From the NCBI RefSeq assembly GCF_018324205.1, contig NZ_AP023356.1:3489501-3553500 (forward strand): 64,000 nucleotides of DNA, in the 5' to 3' direction. The DNA comes from Actinoplanes ianthinogenes. Lineage in GTDB: Bacteria > Actinomycetota > Actinomycetes > Mycobacteriales > Micromonosporaceae. The notes under the pieces were generated by a model that was not told the origin of the DNA, searched no databases, and was given only the letters and a program-made list of their open reading frames with translations. Both the position numbers and the translations under genes were made by a program. This document shows, in pieces, positions 63,304 through 64,000 of this stretch (positions are counted from its first letter, which is position 1; each line of letters starts with the position of its first letter).

Positions 63304-64000
63304 CAGGTGCCCAGCGGGTAGCTGGGCGCGTAGGTCACCGGAACCTCGACCTCGGTCTCGTCCCAGGCCGGGTCCGCGGTGATCGGATTGTTGGTCTCCA
63401 GGTCACCGACCGCGAACTGGATCATCATGTCGCTGTCCTCGTGGACCAGGTTGTGACAGTGCGTCATGTACCGGCCGCCGGCGTTGCCGTCGCCGGTGGT
63501 GAACTGCATGAGCGCCGTGACCGTCTCGTTCTCGCCCAGGTAGAAGACGTCCTTGCCGCCGCCCTCCCACGGATGCGCCTTGCCGTTGGAGGTGGTGTTG
63601 CGCGCGATGATCTGCGCGTCGATCAGGTGGATGTGGAACGAGTGGAACCAGCCGCCGGACTCGTTGACCAGGTCCCAGATCTCCACGTCGTACGGCTTGG
63701 GGTTGCCCAGGACCCGGGTGAACTCGGAGCGCTCGACGTCCGCCCAGGTCTCCCCGTTGACGGTCCACTCGCTGTTCTTGCGCTGCACGCGCAGCCGGCG
63801 CCGGGCGGTGGCCATGTCCGGGGTCAGCTTGTTGACCTCGATCGCGCCCCGGTTGGCGAACGGCTGCGGGCCCAGGTCCAGCGCCGTGGGGATCTGGTAG
63901 GTGTCGGCCGGACCGGAGTCGGCGACCACCTCGAACTGCATGATCTTGCCGGTGTTGGCGAAGTCGACGTTGTTCTTGTTGCTCAGGTTCTGCAACTCGA
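63303..64000 (-). CDS. Multicopper oxidase, C-terminal part (cut by window edge)
   Basis: About 233 residues of the final cupredoxin domain remain. Copper ligands are visible: HSFHIHLIDAQI (type 2/3 site) and the type 1/3 motif HCHNLVHEDSDMM near the end, with Met as axial ligand. The frame continues beyond base 64000, so the start and first two domains are missing. Family members oxidise phenols, Mn or Cu(I) outside the cell. It is translationally coupled to the unknown exported protein. Confidence 0.9.
   Translation of the reverse strand, partial: ELQNLSNKNNVDFANTGKIMQFEVVADSGPADTYQIPTALDLGPQPFANRGAIEVNKLTPDMATARRRLRVQRKNSEWTVNGETWADVERSEFTRVLGNPKPYDVEIWDLVNESGGWFHSFHIHLIDAQIIARNTTSNGKAHPWEGGGKDVFYLGENETVTALMQFTTGDGNAGGRYMTHCHNLVHEDSDMMIQFAVGDLETNNPITADPAWDETEVEVPVTYAPSYPLGT

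Overview
This 64 kb stretch of high-GC DNA looks like the chromosome of a filamentous actinobacterium, most likely Actinoplanes or another Micromonosporaceae genus. The grounds are strong G/C bias at third codon positions, many GTG and leaderless starts, a HU protein with a long Lys/Ala tail, a coenzyme F420 gene (cofC), an NdgR-type IclR regulator next to leuCD, and a SepIVA-like gene beside DUF177 and rpmF. This is inference from gene content; no rRNA is present. I see no phage, transposase, CRISPR array or secondary-metabolite cluster.

Layout. 0-3.4 kb (minus): rsmD, coaD, sepIVA-like, DUF177, rpmF, plsX and the first codons of rnc. 3.8-5.3 kb: a secreted LPVTG-anchored surface protein. 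5.4-13.6 kb: recG, a DAK2/FakA-like kinase gene, rpmB, thiL, ddl and small genes. 13.9-14.7 kb: tandem repeat array 1. 15-19.2 kb: a Zn-ribbon protein, a cystathionine gamma-lyase-type enzyme, gpsA, plsC, cofC. 19.2-23.6 kb: ppk, a Nudix/phosphatase gene, hupB. 23.7-26.5 kb: leuD, leuC and a divergent ndgR-like regulator. 26.7-32.2 kb: a metallo-beta-lactamase-fold hydrolase, tRNA-Glu, an ABC-2 exporter operon, a FAH-family enzyme, then tRNA-Gln and tRNA-Glu. 32.3-33.3 kb: arrays 2 and 3. 33.5-38.3 kb: arfB-like, a pair of M16 peptidases, an EEP-family protein and an acetyltransferase. 38.4-55.5 kb: a branched-chain amino acid region with a truncated threonyl-tRNA synthetase, cimA, ilvE, leuB, serA, ilvC, ilvN, ilvB and ilvD, plus a GGDEF-EAL protein. 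55.7-56.4 kb: array 5. 56.6-64 kb: a giant secreted haem peroxidase with RTX and FN3 domains, an unknown exported protein, and a multicopper oxidase cut by the window edge.

How it works together. cimA, leuCD, leuB, ilvBNC, ilvD and ilvE supply most of the isoleucine/valine/leucine pathway. Three genes here carry leader-peptide attenuators that can be read directly: thrS2 (Thr codons), cimA (Leu/Val/Ile codons) and ilvB (Val-Leu-Ile). Each has a short leader ORF followed by mutually exclusive or successive hairpins and an intrinsic terminator. The thrS2 one has complete segment 1:2, 2:3 and 3:4 pairings.

The least explained material is a family of about 60-65 bp hairpin-forming repeats in five arrays. 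All lie in gaps where both flanking genes end (convergent). A 144 bp two-copy element, conserved both as two hairpins and as a reading frame, sits just after two gene ends.
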